DNA from: Serpula lacrymans var. lacrymans S7.9
Lineage: Eukaryota; Basidiomycota; Agaricomycetes; Boletales; Serpulaceae
Direction: 5' to 3'
DNA length: 64,000 bases
Assembly (NCBI RefSeq): GCF_000218685.1
Contig: NW_006763306.1
Coordinates: 430,835-494,834 of the forward strand
The notes beneath the pieces are model-generated. The model had not been told where the DNA came from and did not search any database. It was given only the letters and a program-made list of their open reading frames with translations. The position numbers were made by a program, and so were the translations under genes. Shown piece after piece: positions 1 to 10,714 of the stretch; within the stretch, counting starts at the first letter, position 1; each line of letters begins with the position of its first letter.

Positions 1-561
1 CTCGACGAAGTCCACGAAGGCATGACACCCGAGGAGAAAGAAACTGTAGCTGCCGAATTGAAGCACTATCTTGGAATCATGCGAAGCTATTCAAACCCCT
101 GGGGAACTACAGTGTGCTCTGTCATTGGAGGTTCCTTGTACAGCACACGTACTTGTCCGCGAATATTTGTCCCTTGTGACGATGAAGCTGCATTCAACAC
201 TTTTCTACACTATTGCTGTCGCCCCACAGACGAGGGCTATCATGGCTGTATACCTTTTAAGGAGGCGCAACGTCGTGCTCACTTGATGGATAACATGCCT
301 CATCAGATCGTATTTACTCACGGCGACTTGTGGTCCCACAATATCCTCGTTAAGGATGGCCATATCACAGCAATAATCGATTGGGAGACGGCAGGGTGGT
401 ATCCAGAGTACTGGGAAATCACCACGCCTCAACGGTGGCAAAGCCCAGATTCTTTTTGGCCAAAGACCCTGAAGTTCATCACAGACGATAAGTACGCGGA
501 GGAGTTTCAGTGTGAGATTGCCTTGTGGGAGCTTAGCGCAGACGCTATTGCTGGGTTTTGA
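1..561 (+). CDS. Phosphotransferase (APH) family protein, 3' part
   Basis: The frame is open from the first base, so the gene begins outside the window and only about the last 186 residues are seen. The motif HGDLWSHNILV (Brenner-type catalytic loop, Asp base and Asn metal ligand) is followed about 15 residues later by IDWETAGWYPEYWE, the metal-binding Asp segment. Both are diagnostic of the aminoglycoside-phosphotransferase/choline-kinase-like fold that is widespread in agaric genomes. The physiological substrate is unknown; most fungal members are not resistance enzymes. The protein ends AIAGF at a TGA. No intron is needed in the visible part. Confidence 0.85.
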   Translation, partial: LDEVHEGMTPEEKETVAAELKHYLGIMRSYSNPWGTTVCSVIGGSLYSTRTCPRIFVPCDDEAAFNTFLHYCCRPTDEGYHGCIPFKEAQRRAHLMDNMPHQIVFTHGDLWSHNILVKDGHITAIIDWETAGWYPEYWEITTPQRWQSPDSFWPKTLKFITDDKYAEEFQCEIALWELSADAIAGF

Positions 562-1706
562 GTTATCGATCATCTCTTACCAGTTACGTTTATCCTAGAT
601 ACTCAACATATACATGCGAATGCGAATTTTGATGCAAATAGTACTTTTCAGTACTCGTAAATAAGACTGACGGGAACTTGAGTGGCTTAAAACCTGAAGG
701 CGTGCCGCTCAAGCCGGACCGTGGCTGTATGCCGTGAACACTACCTTTGATAAACTGAAGCCTTTAACTCGCGCTTGAACTTGAGTTGGTAACTCGCGGA
801 AATAGCGTTCGAAGCTGGCTTTTACTAGTGTTCAGGTCATTCTTATTCTCATGGCGTATTTCAATGTTTTGGTACATCGACTATTGGCAGGAATACAGGA
901 ACTAAAGCTACGATCTGGACACTGGTCAACATTGTATTTATTTATAGGAAACTGAGCCCTCTGAAAATAGCGGTGTTGTATCGAAAACGTTGAGCCGCTT
1001 ACAAGAAAACCAATGGAATTACAGATAGGTGTATCCCAAATTTACCAAGGTGGCGTTGTGCTTCATTACCTGTGGTCTCAGACATACCGTGGCGGCAATG
1101 ATGGACATGAACCATTGGAGGCGTCTCGTAAGGTCAACACCATATCTATTGGCGAGTAAAGCGAATAACCTGCGCCGCAGCCTTCCGCACTGGAATATTG
1201 GAAAAGATGTGAGCATTGGTTCTCCACACATTCCGAACGATCTGAACGTGTGTTTGATATGGTTTCCCAGTTCTTCTACCTTTTTACGATCAATTGAATT
1301 TGCTGATTCTTTCACAATTTCCGTTCTATCAACCCCTGTTATCCTGCCGCATTCATCGCTTTCTCCATGGGTCTAGTATTGACGTGACACTGCAAGTAAA
1401 AACTACAACTACTCAACTTTACTGCTTGTGCAAGTATTTCGTTCAGCCTTCGTAACCAAAATAGCCATACCCTGGCACGGCTGAAGCCCTTGTCCCCATA
1501 ATCGCAAATGTCAACGCACGCCCACATGTGTTACTCCTTCAGATAGCATTCATCTTGTGCGGTTTTTCTTCTTTCTCAGCACCTGCAAGTAAATCTCCAA
1601 TGAAAGAGCCATCAGACCCTTGGAACGTGCGTTCACTCCTCGTTCGGACTCCTGTGAACACCATCTTTTCGCTGATGGTTTCCGATGACCGTCAACTAGG
1701 CCTGCA
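562..1706. other. Intergenic, no supported gene
   Basis: Short open frames exist on both strands (1029-1376 plus; 1019-1315 and 1339-1527 minus) but none has a recognisable motif. A spliced minus-strand gene cannot be excluded. No LTR or repeat was seen. Confidence 0.4.
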
Positions 1707-2198
1707 ATGTGCCCTTTAATTCCCAACGCCCTTTACATCATTATGTTCCTCACGGGCTTTGGTCAAGAGCCCCGCAAATTTCACTGGGGAGTATACCTTC
1801 ATATTCAAAATCTTTCTGGCGGGAAACCTGCTGGATACAACTACCATATCAAAAGCATAGGGACAGGATGGATGACCGATCATGCCCCTACCAATGGGGT
1901 CTTAATGTCATTTGTGCTCGTTGGTTTACTCGCTGTCGCTACCATACCCACCGAGCATAGGCCTCTCTTCGAGGCCATCGTAACGAGCGAAGACCACAAG
2001 ATCAACGCCGGTGGTATTACCTGCAGACTTTGGACTTTGGCTGCCCTTCAGCGCCTCAAGGATGCGAGGTTACTTAAATGTGCTAGCATCAGTGACCTGG
2101 AGCAAGAAGCCATATCGTTTGGGGAATCTTTCCGGTTGGACGCTGTAGCCGCGAAACTGCCGAGGCCCATTCAGAACTCACAACTTTGTCAAATCTAA
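1707..2198 (+). CDS. Small conserved basidiomycete protein, DUF6914-like
   Basis: Single exon of 163 codons from ATG to TAA. The order of short conserved blocks (LYIIMFL; FHWGVYLHIQ; YHIKSIGTGWMTDH; LVGLLAVATIP; CRLWTLAALQRL) matches a family of small single-domain agaric proteins that I associate from memory with DUF6914. The FHWxxxLH and CRxW segments suggest a papain-like or NlpC/P60-type fold, but this is inference. There is no signal peptide. It stands alone, 500 bp from the next gene. The function is unknown. Confidence 0.6.
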   Translation: MCPLIPNALYIIMFLTGFGQEPRKFHWGVYLHIQNLSGGKPAGYNYHIKSIGTGWMTDHAPTNGVLMSFVLVGLLAVATIPTEHRPLFEAIVTSEDHKINAGGITCRLWTLAALQRLKDARLLKCASISDLEQEAISFGESFRLDAVAAKLPRPIQNSQLCQI

Positions 2199-2597
2199 GA
2201 CGGGTAAGCTTTCCTCAAGCTTGCTGAGCTCGTTTAGCTCTCATGGCCAAATTTTAACTTGACAGTGAAGATAAATCTAGTGTCCCGCAATATATTTCAG
2301 CCTCTTTCTTTTGGAGTGACTAGTCGCTCATTGTTAATCTCCCTGCTCATATGTCATGTTCAATCAAGTTATATATACTCATGTACCCCTGCTCAGTCAA
2401 TGTAAACAAGTTTTTGTTCACAAATCACAGCATAGTGGAAGATGAATTCCGACAGTTTGGTGCCAAGTAACCGTATGCTAACTCTACAGAAGAGTGGTAT
2501 CATGAAATCAAAGCGTAGTATATAATACATTCGTCAGTCATAATGAAACATAATAAAGTTGAACAGAATTTTCCCGGCGTTGTTCAAGTTGCTGGTA
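2199..2597. other. Intergenic; holds the left edge of a segmental duplication
   Basis: AT-rich 3' flank of the first monooxygenase gene. From about 2511 onward it aligns by eye with the 3' flank of the second copy near 24213 (shared blocks such as AATCAAAGCGTAGTA). Confidence 0.5.
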
Positions 2598-5500
2598 CTA
2601 AATAGGGAAAAAACTATTTAACGAACACAACGGCGAAAAATATAAACACAACGCACCTGGAGGGAAATCAACTTCCTCATCACTGAGATACCACGCCCCT
2701 ATACAAACCGTCATATAAGTGCAATGTAATTATAACAAATGTACTGCCAAATACTCACTGTCGCCCACCATATGTTTCTCGTTGTAGGTATACCCGTTTC
2801 CAAGCCAGTGGAAGCGATTCTTGATATCACCGAGATATTCATAGTTGTAGTCTTCCCAGCGAGGACGTTCGAAGGCACGCGCAGCATGTAAACACGATCC
2901 TGGCCAGACACCAACGACGCGACCCTCCTCCTTTCCAGCTTTGTACCATGAGCGACACTTCGCACTGTAGACGGTCTACAAACATCTAAGTCTCACTGCA
3001 ACGTCTACGAGTCAAACAGCTTACCTTCGGGAAGTAGTGCTCAAGGTACTGATCAAAATCAGCGACAGCCTCCTTCTTTACCTCGATACTCTTCAGCCTT
3101 TCGCGCTGCATCTTCAAAACGGCAGCAGCAGCATATTCGATTTCACGCTCGATGAGTACGAGCAATGAGCCCGATCCAACGCCTGAATTTGGCCCAAGAC
3201 TACTAAACCAGTTCGGAAAACCATCGGTGCAAATGGAGAGGTATGTTTCTGGGTGTGGATCATATCGTTCTTGTAATGTTCTTCCTCCTCTCCCGATGAC
3301 AGGGAAAGGATAACGGAAATCAGTGTCGTAACCTGCCAGGTACGCACCACCAGAATCAGAAACCTTTGGGGGATGGATGTGGCTGTCACAGAAGCTCACC
3401 TGTAGCGCAGATAAGGATGTTAAGGTCATAATGTTGACCATCGGATGTTTCCAAGCCAGTTGGAGTGACCCGTTTGATGTCCTTGGGAACAAAGTCCACC
3501 TACACGTCGTTGATTGAAATTAGTAATACGGCGCGCATCAAGGAGGACTAACATTATCTTCAGTGAGTGCCTCGAGATATCCGGGACCAGGAGTCAACCT
3601 CCTACACGCCACCGGGAATTCGGGCATAACTGATTTAAAACTCGATCATTAGCCCTTCAAGGGGTGAACATTAGCGCGTACTATAGTCAGCTATCCACGG
3701 TTTCTTTTCAAGGCGCTTAAGCATATTTTCCTTGAATGCCTTGCGAGCCTGAGCCTCCTCCTCACTGCCTTGCATGGTGGAGGAATGAATTGACTGCTGA
3801 TTGTGAGAAGAGAAATTACCACGCGTAAGAAAGAAAAACGCACGTTTAGCTCTTCTTCCAATTCATGCCTGAACTGCTTGTAAAATGTGGGATCCTTGAA
3901 CACTTGCCTGTCCTCGTCGCTAAAACTATCTGTAGGGATAAATGAGTCGCAGATAGTGTAGACGGGCTACGAAGCACTCACAGTTTGCAGCCTCCGGGTC
4001 GCGCTTCATCATTTCAGATAGTTTCTCTGAAAAGAATGGTGTGGCCAGCCACGTCTTGCCACGAACAAAGTTATAGAGATGGCCGACATATGGCTGGAGA
4101 GCAGGAACCATCTGTATGGCTGAGGAACCCTAAATTGCATCCAGTCATATTGTGCTCTAAACTGAGCCAGGGCACATTTGACTTACCACACCCACGATCC
4201 CAACCTTCTTATCTTTCCAGTCCTTCACACCTTCCTTCCAATCGTCAGTGTCCCATCCGGCTGAGTGCATCAACCGTCCCTTGAAGTCGTGTAGACCCTC
4301 GATATTTGGCCAAGACCACCTGCTTAATCCACCAGCACCACACAACACAAAGTCCGCAACATCCTCTATCTCCTCCATGCGGGGGTGCTCAGCAGTGGAA
4401 TCCGCTGCAGGACGACGAAGCTTGAGGTGCCACTTCCCTTCCTTTTCGTCATATCGTGCGTGTATTAGTTCGTGCTGAAGTTTGATGTATCGCATGAGCT
4501 GGTACTTGTCAGTGATGCGCTGTAAGTGAGCGCGGATCTCTGGACCTGGAGCATAGAAGGAAGACCATTCCGTCTAAAATATAATTTAGATGCCTGTGAC
4601 ATGCCCCGAGATAAAGGTACCAACATTCTCTTCGAAAGTAAGTTGATACTTCAAAGCTTATAGTCAGATTTCGTTACACATAAACAGGGCATTACTTACA
4701 CAATGCGACGGTATATCACATGACAGTCCCTATAGACACCGCCATGAACGTCGATCCATCAGTAGAGGTCAATTCGATCAGATGGAAGTACTTTACCGGA
4801 TACCTGTTGGAGTACCAGGTTCCGCCAACACCAGCATTTTTGTCGTAGATCGTAATGTCTATATTCTTGATGCGCTGAGGAAACCTGCCAACCGAATAAG
4901 TATTCTCTAGAACAAGCATTTCCTGGGTAACACACCGTATTCCAGCAGTGATGCCACTGAAACCAGCACCTATGACAACGACCTTCATAGGTCTTTCTTC
5001 ATCTATTGCAAAGTCGCCTAAAGCATACGGTATGGTCTTGTCCACTGAATCTGCCCCCTTCTGTTGTTCCTCTGCCTCTGTCCCATTCACAACGCCATTT
5101 TTCCCGTTCACGCCACCTCTGGTGGTTTTCGTCGACTTGAGTGTTGAGAAGACGCTGCTGAAGCCACGAATAAGTCCAGGTGCCATCTGGTATACAAGAG
5201 CTCCCAATCGTCATCTTCCAAAGGAGAGATATAGTCATTCATGGTAGAACTATCTGGCGGTCTAAACGAGTCACTGCCGAAAAAACCCACGTATTTACTT
5301 GTTTTGGGAGACATATGACCTAGATTACAGTGTGGGACGGTGCGGTACATCGCGAATCTACTGGCTCATGAGTAAAGCCGTGAGTAAGTTGTACCCATGA
5401 AGATAATGTTTCTCTTCGTTCTTGAAAGAAAACGCGGCCTTGCGTGGTGTTCAAGTACCGTGACTGATGGGTTTAACCTAATCAAGTACGTTCGAAGACA

Positions 5501-5910
5501 CCGCTCACAAGATAATGGCGATACAGTAGTCCTTGATTTGTTCAAAAAGGATAAGCATTTATCAAATAAGCTGTTGAGATTCCACCAAGATGCTGTAGAA
5601 TGAAGCTCACCGCCACATCTCGGTTAAAAGCCAACTTCATTTACTCATGATTCTGTGGTAACTTGAAGCATAAGCGTTGACTCGGAGATTGTGCCGGTTC
5701 CCTACTATCAACGATTGCAAGCGGACCAAGATAATTCCACGTGGAAGACTCAGAAAAATGTGATTTGAAGATCCGGGACTTTCGCCTTGCTCAAGCATAG
5801 CTTTGGCTGTCATGGCCGCTTAGTTTTTCGGAAGATGGCTAAATTACGTATAACTTGCGGTGACCCTGAATGCTAGTCCCAAGTGAGCAAAGCTCCCGCG
5901 CTCGCTTTCG
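2511..5910. repeat. Segmental duplicate A (monooxygenase gene plus flanks)
   Basis: About 3.4 kb that matches 24213-27575 in the same orientation, including all exons, most introns, ~90 bp of 3' flank and ~0.7 kb of 5' flank. Edges were judged by eye from the last recognisable shared blocks (AATCAAAGCGTAGTA on the left, AGAGCTCCC/AAAGCTCCC on the right), so they are approximate. Confidence 0.7.
2598..5186 (-). CDS. Type I Baeyer-Villiger monooxygenase, copy 1
   Basis: FAD- and NADPH-dependent monooxygenase with about 13 exons and roughly 640 residues. The first ATG (MAPGLIRGF) is at 5184-5186; upstream in-frame codons are TTG only. Checked exons: 4936-5186, 4797-4884, 4700-4729, 4625-4648, 4187-4573, 3982-4129 and a start at 3929. 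The N-terminal Rossmann motif VVIGAGFSGITAG binds FAD. Exon joins rebuild GGTWYSNRYP|GLSCDIPSHC|YQLTFEEN|TEWSSFYAPGPEI. The fingerprint FKGRLMHSAGWD fits FxGxxxHxxxW(P/D), which marks Baeyer-Villiger rather than classical FMO enzymes. VGIVGV|GSSAIQM is the NADPH Rossmann motif. C-terminal blocks include DTDFRYPFPVIGRGG and NGYTYNEKHMVGD. The last exon is open to TAG at 2598-2600, and copy 2 ends at the equivalent codon. The substrate (ketone or steroid-like) is unknown. Confidence 0.9.
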
Positions 5911-7812
5911 TTCGTTCCCGCCAGGTCGAGGCCTTGTATTCACATTCAGTATTTCTAGGGATACTGAATGTGAATACGTGCTTCCCCATCACCATTATCA
6001 CGGAGAATCCTCAAGTTGTTCCATTCCAATGACGCCCTTGGTATTTGCTTGGTCGGCTTCACAAATCTCCATTCGTTGCTAATTTTCAAATACAAGCAAT
6101 ATTTGGTTATTGTGCAAGCGTTGTTGACTAGGAACAGACGTGGAGGCCAATCTGGAACTGAACCGCGACAGAAATCGAAAGCCCCTATCTATCAGATGTG
6201 ACTGCACGTCACTTCAATGGAATCACACCAACACCGTGTACCCTTTCCTGTTCAGACAGAATTAATTGATACATATTCGTGCATAGGCTGTTTATTCAAG
6301 CGCAACCGCAAAGGTACACATATCTACTTGTATCGATGTTACTCAGCCCAATCTTCGGATATGCATTGCAATGGCCCATTCGACGTCATCAACTCGGAAA
6401 CCTCGGTGTAACGTGAACACCAAACCTGCGCAGCTTCTTGCATGCATCAGGAGAACCCAGCGGCGGATCTCATCGCTCGCTTAGACGCAATCCAACAAAG
6501 CAGAATGTCCAAGGTGCTCAAGGCTCCGAGGAATGTGTTAGAAGTTCCGACTGCTCCATACACCACGGCTTCCCACTAAATATTTGATAATACCTTCAAA
6601 TGCAGCATTGTGCGTACTCGAATTAGCCAAGGTTTGAGATTTGGTCAGTGGAATGACGCACATCAGGAAAATGTGAAGAGTTGGATCAAAGCTTATAAGG
6701 TCATACAAAATATATAATTACTATCAGAATAATCAGCCAGATTTACCCTCGTGTCAGGCTATACATGGCTAGTTTGAAATCAGTATTTTTATTTAATGTA
6801 TAAGTCTTATACAAAATGTCTGATGGGGAGCGGCCATACACTTCACAAGTTCTATAATTGACATAGGCACTTATATGGCTAGCTGGAGCTGATACCGACT
6901 ACAACCTGCATAAGTTTTGCTAAGAGAAGACCAACTACAAGTATCATAATGTTGGTATATATTCTAAGATATGATAGAGTTCATATTTTCAGTGTCGTAT
7001 CAAAAGTGATCGGACTTATGGCTTTGAAATATATATGATTAAATATTTGACATATCATTCTGTCACTGGTAGATCATGGAAAATCACAATGACGAATTTT
7101 TACCTGCCTTGCTGTCATTATAATGTATTATCTATTGTCGGCTGGTTGCTTAAAGTTATACCACAATGCTGGTGATAATATTATATATTTGTCTTTCTAA
7201 ACATCATTATTTGACAGAAGTGTTGTCATTGCTGCAAAAAATGAACTGGAAACAGTACATTGTACTACACTGTAGCACTAAACTAACAAAATCAAAAATT
7301 CTGACTCGGACCTGATTGCAGTCCTCGGTTTCTCATAGCAGCACGTCTCTCCCGAATTTTTGCAAGAGCACTGTTTTTGCTAGGGGTTCGCGCGGTAGAT
7401 GAATTAGAAGGGAAAGTTTTTCGGGGAAAATACACTAGTTAGCGGAAGTTCCAAATTTAATTGAGAATTTAAGTTTTTACCGATTCCACCAATCCAAAAG
7501 TGCATTTACATCTTCAAGTTCCTCAGCATCTTCAAGCAAGTCGAGAATACTGTTAAAAAAGCCTCCGGAGGCAGTAGTAGTATCTGTGCGAGAAAAGACT
7601 GCTTGAGATGACAAAGAAAAGCGAACCTAGAATTACCGGTTCTCAGAAAATAATTATTTGGTATATAGAAAGACTTAGGGCTCGTACGGGAACTGTGTTT
7701 TTCCTGAATTTTGTTTTTTTCTTTTTCCAGCCACAATCTGCCAGAATGCCGTCGGAGAGACGAATAGGCATTTCACCCTACAGGCTGACACCATACTTCC
7801 ATCAACAACCTC
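5187..7812. other. Intergenic, increasingly AT-rich
   Basis: 5187-5910 is the duplicated promoter region of the monooxygenase. It is followed by a 17-bp perfect hairpin (separate entry). A 45-codon frame at 6442-6579 (MHQENPAADL...) could be a relic, but nothing supports it. 6600-7500 is very AT-rich with no usable frame. Confidence 0.4.
5936..5977. repeat. Perfect 17-bp inverted repeat (hairpin)
   Basis: Arms GTATTCACATTCAGTAT (5936-5952) and its exact reverse complement (5961-5977) flank an 8-nt loop, TTCTAGGG. The hairpin lies just beyond the end of duplicate A. It could be a cruciform, an excision footprint or a short MITE core. Confidence 0.8.
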
Positions 7813-8022
7813 ATGTCCAGAGCAAAGAAACGACGGGTCTCTGGGCCAACCCTAGCCCCAATCCCTCCTGCAAAACGACTACGGTCCACTAGGATGAACC
7901 CCAATGTCCAGCCTGACCAAGGAGCATCTGGCGACGTAATGGACGTAGAAGAAGATAGTAGTGCCGGCCCTCAAGATAGCAGTGGCAATAGTAATGCCAT
8001 ATGGACCGACACTGAGACGCAA
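7813..8022 (+). pseudogene. Coding fragment cut off by the Copia LTR
   Basis: Open frame of 70 codons from ATG (MSRAKKRRVSGP...). It is rich in basic residues at the start (KKRR, possible nuclear signal) and acidic/Ser later (MDVEEDSSAG). The stop codon TAA (8023-8025) is the first codon of the Copia LTR, so the frame read on past this point before the insertion. The continuation is not found at the other side of the Copia element (15041 onward). No family is recognised. Confidence 0.45.
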
Positions 8023-8364
8023 TAATAAAACTAAGTGAAACTCAGCCGCTGCCCGAGAGGCTATAGAAACAACTTTATTATTTACCTAAGTGAAACTACA
8101 ATAGATGTTAGTTTAAGGTGATCTCTAATAAATGTAATGTAACATACCTCAGCCGCTGCCTGAGAGGCTATAGGAACGACTGAGGTATTCCTATACTAAA
8201 CCCCCTACTACTTATAGTCGGAGGTGCTACTCGCTACAGTATAATGACTCCTAGGAGTACAATTGTGCTCCTAGGAGAACAATGGTTACTCCATGGAGTG
8301 GTGGCTATGCTCCATGGAGAACAATGGCTGCTTCGGCAGAGACCGGGTTTATCCGGTTTTGTCA
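8023..8364 (-). repeat. Copia 3' LTR (long form)
   Basis: 342 bp. Relative to the solo LTR it has an extra block next to its TTTTATTA end, a second copy of the CAGCCGCTGCC..GAGAGGCTATAG unit. It carries 10-bp palindromes CTCCTAGGAG and CTCCATGGAG, and TATAAGTA on the element strand as a likely TATA box. Confidence 0.85.
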
Positions 8365-10244
8365 CTCCCACTCGAGTGCAACCGTAGTCCCATAGCTTTA
8401 GAGAATTTCCAGTGTTTTTCGTGAGTGAGGGGTTTAGTGAGAATGTCTGCAACCATATCTCCTGTAGGAACGTATCTGATTACTGCCTCTCCCCTTGATA
8501 CTAAGTCATCTCGGATGAAATGATATTTGCGTTGAATATGTTTTGTGCGAGCATGGAACTGCGGATCTCGTGTAAGAATGATAGCTGCTTGATTGTCACA
8601 GTGCAATGTTGTAGGTCCATTTTGAGCATGTCCAATTTCTTCAAAAAATGTCCGAAGCCATGCAAGGTGTTGTCCAGCATTGCTCAATCCAATGTACTCT
8701 GACTCCGTGGAGGATAAAGCGACCATGCTTTGTCTTTTGCTTGTCCAGGAGATTGCTCCTCGAATGGTGATAAAGACAAACCCTGATGTTGATCGAGACG
8801 TGTCTGGGTCTCCAGACCAATCTGCATCCGAATATCCATAGAAATCCATGTCCATGGAGACATCTGTGCCATCATATTGTAGTTCCATGTCCCTGGTTGC
8901 TTTCAGATATTGGAGGACACATTTTGCAGCTTCCCAGTGATGGCTCCTTGGAGCTGAGCTATGCCTGCTTAGTATTCCAACAACGTAGGCAATGTCTGGG
9001 CGGGTTCCGAGCATAGCATACATGAGGGAGCCTACAATTGAGAGGTATGACACTTGACGCCCTTCAATATGCATCTTGTGTTGCACAATATCTTCCCCCG
9101 GAGCGTTTGCGAGGAGTTTTGATCCATGGGCCATTGGTGTCCATACTGGTTTGCAGTTTTTCATTCCAGTACGCTCCAGGACTGTGTCAATGTATTGGCG
9201 TTGCAATAGAGATATTGTTTTGTTTGAACGATCACGTTGGATTTCTATTCCGAGGATGTATTTTGCTTTTCCAAGGTCCCGCATTTTGAATATGGATTCG
9301 AGTTTGGCTTTTGTGATATCCATGAACTTTCGGGATGAAGCTCCTAGGAGAAGGTCATCTACATAGACAACAACAAAGCATATTTGTTTGTTGTCCCGGA
9401 ATACATAGAGACATGTTTCTGCATTTAGTCTTGTGAAACCGAGCTCCTGGAGCTTGCGATCAAAAGTTTTGTTCCATGTACGACCAGCTTGTTTTAACCC
9501 GTAGATGGATTTCTTCAATCTCCAGCAGTATCCAGGTTGGATAGGAACACCCCCTGGAGGAAGCATGTACAGTTCTTCTTCAAGTTCTCCATTGAGATAA
9601 GCTGTGGATACGTCCATTTGATCAAGTTCTAGGTTGTACTTTGCTGCCAGGGCTAGAATAATTTGGATTGACTCTAAGTTTGCAACTGGAGCAAAAACCT
9701 CCTGGTAATCAATCCCCTCCCTTTGAGTAAAACCTCGTGCAACAATCCGGAGTTTGTATCTCTCAATGTTTCCGTTTTGATCAAACTTGATCCGGAACAC
9801 AGGTTTTGATGTGATGGGTTTCACCCCCTTCGGAAGTGGAACAGTGTCATATACTGCATTAGTATTGAGACTTAGGAGTTCCTCCTCCAAGGCAGACTTC
9901 CATAATTCTCTATCCGGACGTGATAAGGCTTCCTTTAGTGTCCTTGGAAGGTCTGTGTTAGATGGACCGGTACTTGCTATTCCAGCAAAGAATGTCTCCT
10001 CTGTATCAGATGTTTCTTCATGAACCTCAGGAGTGTTAGGTTTCTCCATGGAGTTGTCATGCTGCTCTTTTTGAGACTGTTCCTCATCTAGAGTCCTTTG
10101 ATAATCTCGGTTTTTGTCTGCAGGACGGGTCTGGCGACTGCTTCTGCGTACTCCTAGGACTTCAGCAGGCATGACTGCTCTTTTAGGAACTTGTGCAGGT
10201 ACTCCAGGGAGTAGACACATTTGTGTATTTGTTGCCCCACTCAC
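8349..10244 (-). pseudogene. Copia reverse transcriptase-RNase H
   Basis: Frame of 631 codons with the Copia RT core: VYDTVPLPKGVKPI, QREGIDYQEVFAPVA, QMDVSTAYLNGEL, CVVVYVDDLLLGAS-like YVDD catalytic box, then the RNase H block STSGFVFI/SSTESEYIGLS and TKHIQRKYHFIRD near the end. The frame terminates inside the LTR (GSDKTG*). The domain itself looks intact but is out of frame with the upstream polyprotein, so it is annotated as part of a broken pol. Confidence 0.9.
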
Positions 10245-10714
10245 TCCTGAAGGTGTTGAATCACTCCTCGGAGGTGTTGGATGACTCCTTGGAGGTGTTG
10301 TATGCCTTCCAGAAGCTGATCCAATGGACAGGCTGTCTGGACTTTTTCCACATCAGCTGGCTGTATATTGAGGGGCTGTCCTCCCACTGACTGTAACTCT
10401 ACTTTGGCTTTCCATTCTGAAGATGGCCAGTGTTCAGGTCTTGGTTGTAGAGACTGTTGTGGAGGGTGTCTTAGCTGATCAGGTGCTCCCACTGCTCTCA
10501 GAACGTCTCCATGGAGATATTGCCCCACTGCTCTCAGAACATCTTCATGCTGATATGGTTCCATTTGCAATTCATTTGGATCTCGGATCCGAGGGTCAGG
10601 ATCATCCTCCTCCAATGTATTTTGGTCTGGATAGTGAGCATTCTCTGGAATGAGTCCCTCCCACTGATCTGTGCTAGGGTCTGTGTTCCAGGGAGCAGTG
10701 TCGTCCTTTGTACC
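10241..10714 (-). pseudogene. Copia IN-RT linker with tandem repeats
   Basis: Low-complexity hinge between integrase and RT, in a third frame. In element direction the frame reads from KDDTAPWN to IQHLQE*. It contains two short tandem arrays: a ~45-bp unit (DVLRAVGQYLHG twice) and a ~27-bp unit of GGAGGTGTTG-type repeats (IQHL three times, 10241-10330). Frameshifts at both ends (~10720 and ~10244) separate it from IN and RT. Repeat-length change is the simplest cause of the second shift. Confidence 0.6.

Noticed and set aside
1019..1527. Minus-strand two-part gene
   Set aside because: Frames are short, without motifs and without convincing splice sites; left as intergenic.
4716..5207. Monooxygenase start at 5207
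   Set aside because: That codon is TTG; the first ATG is at 5184-5186, and copy 2 has the same arrangement (ATG at 26894-26896).
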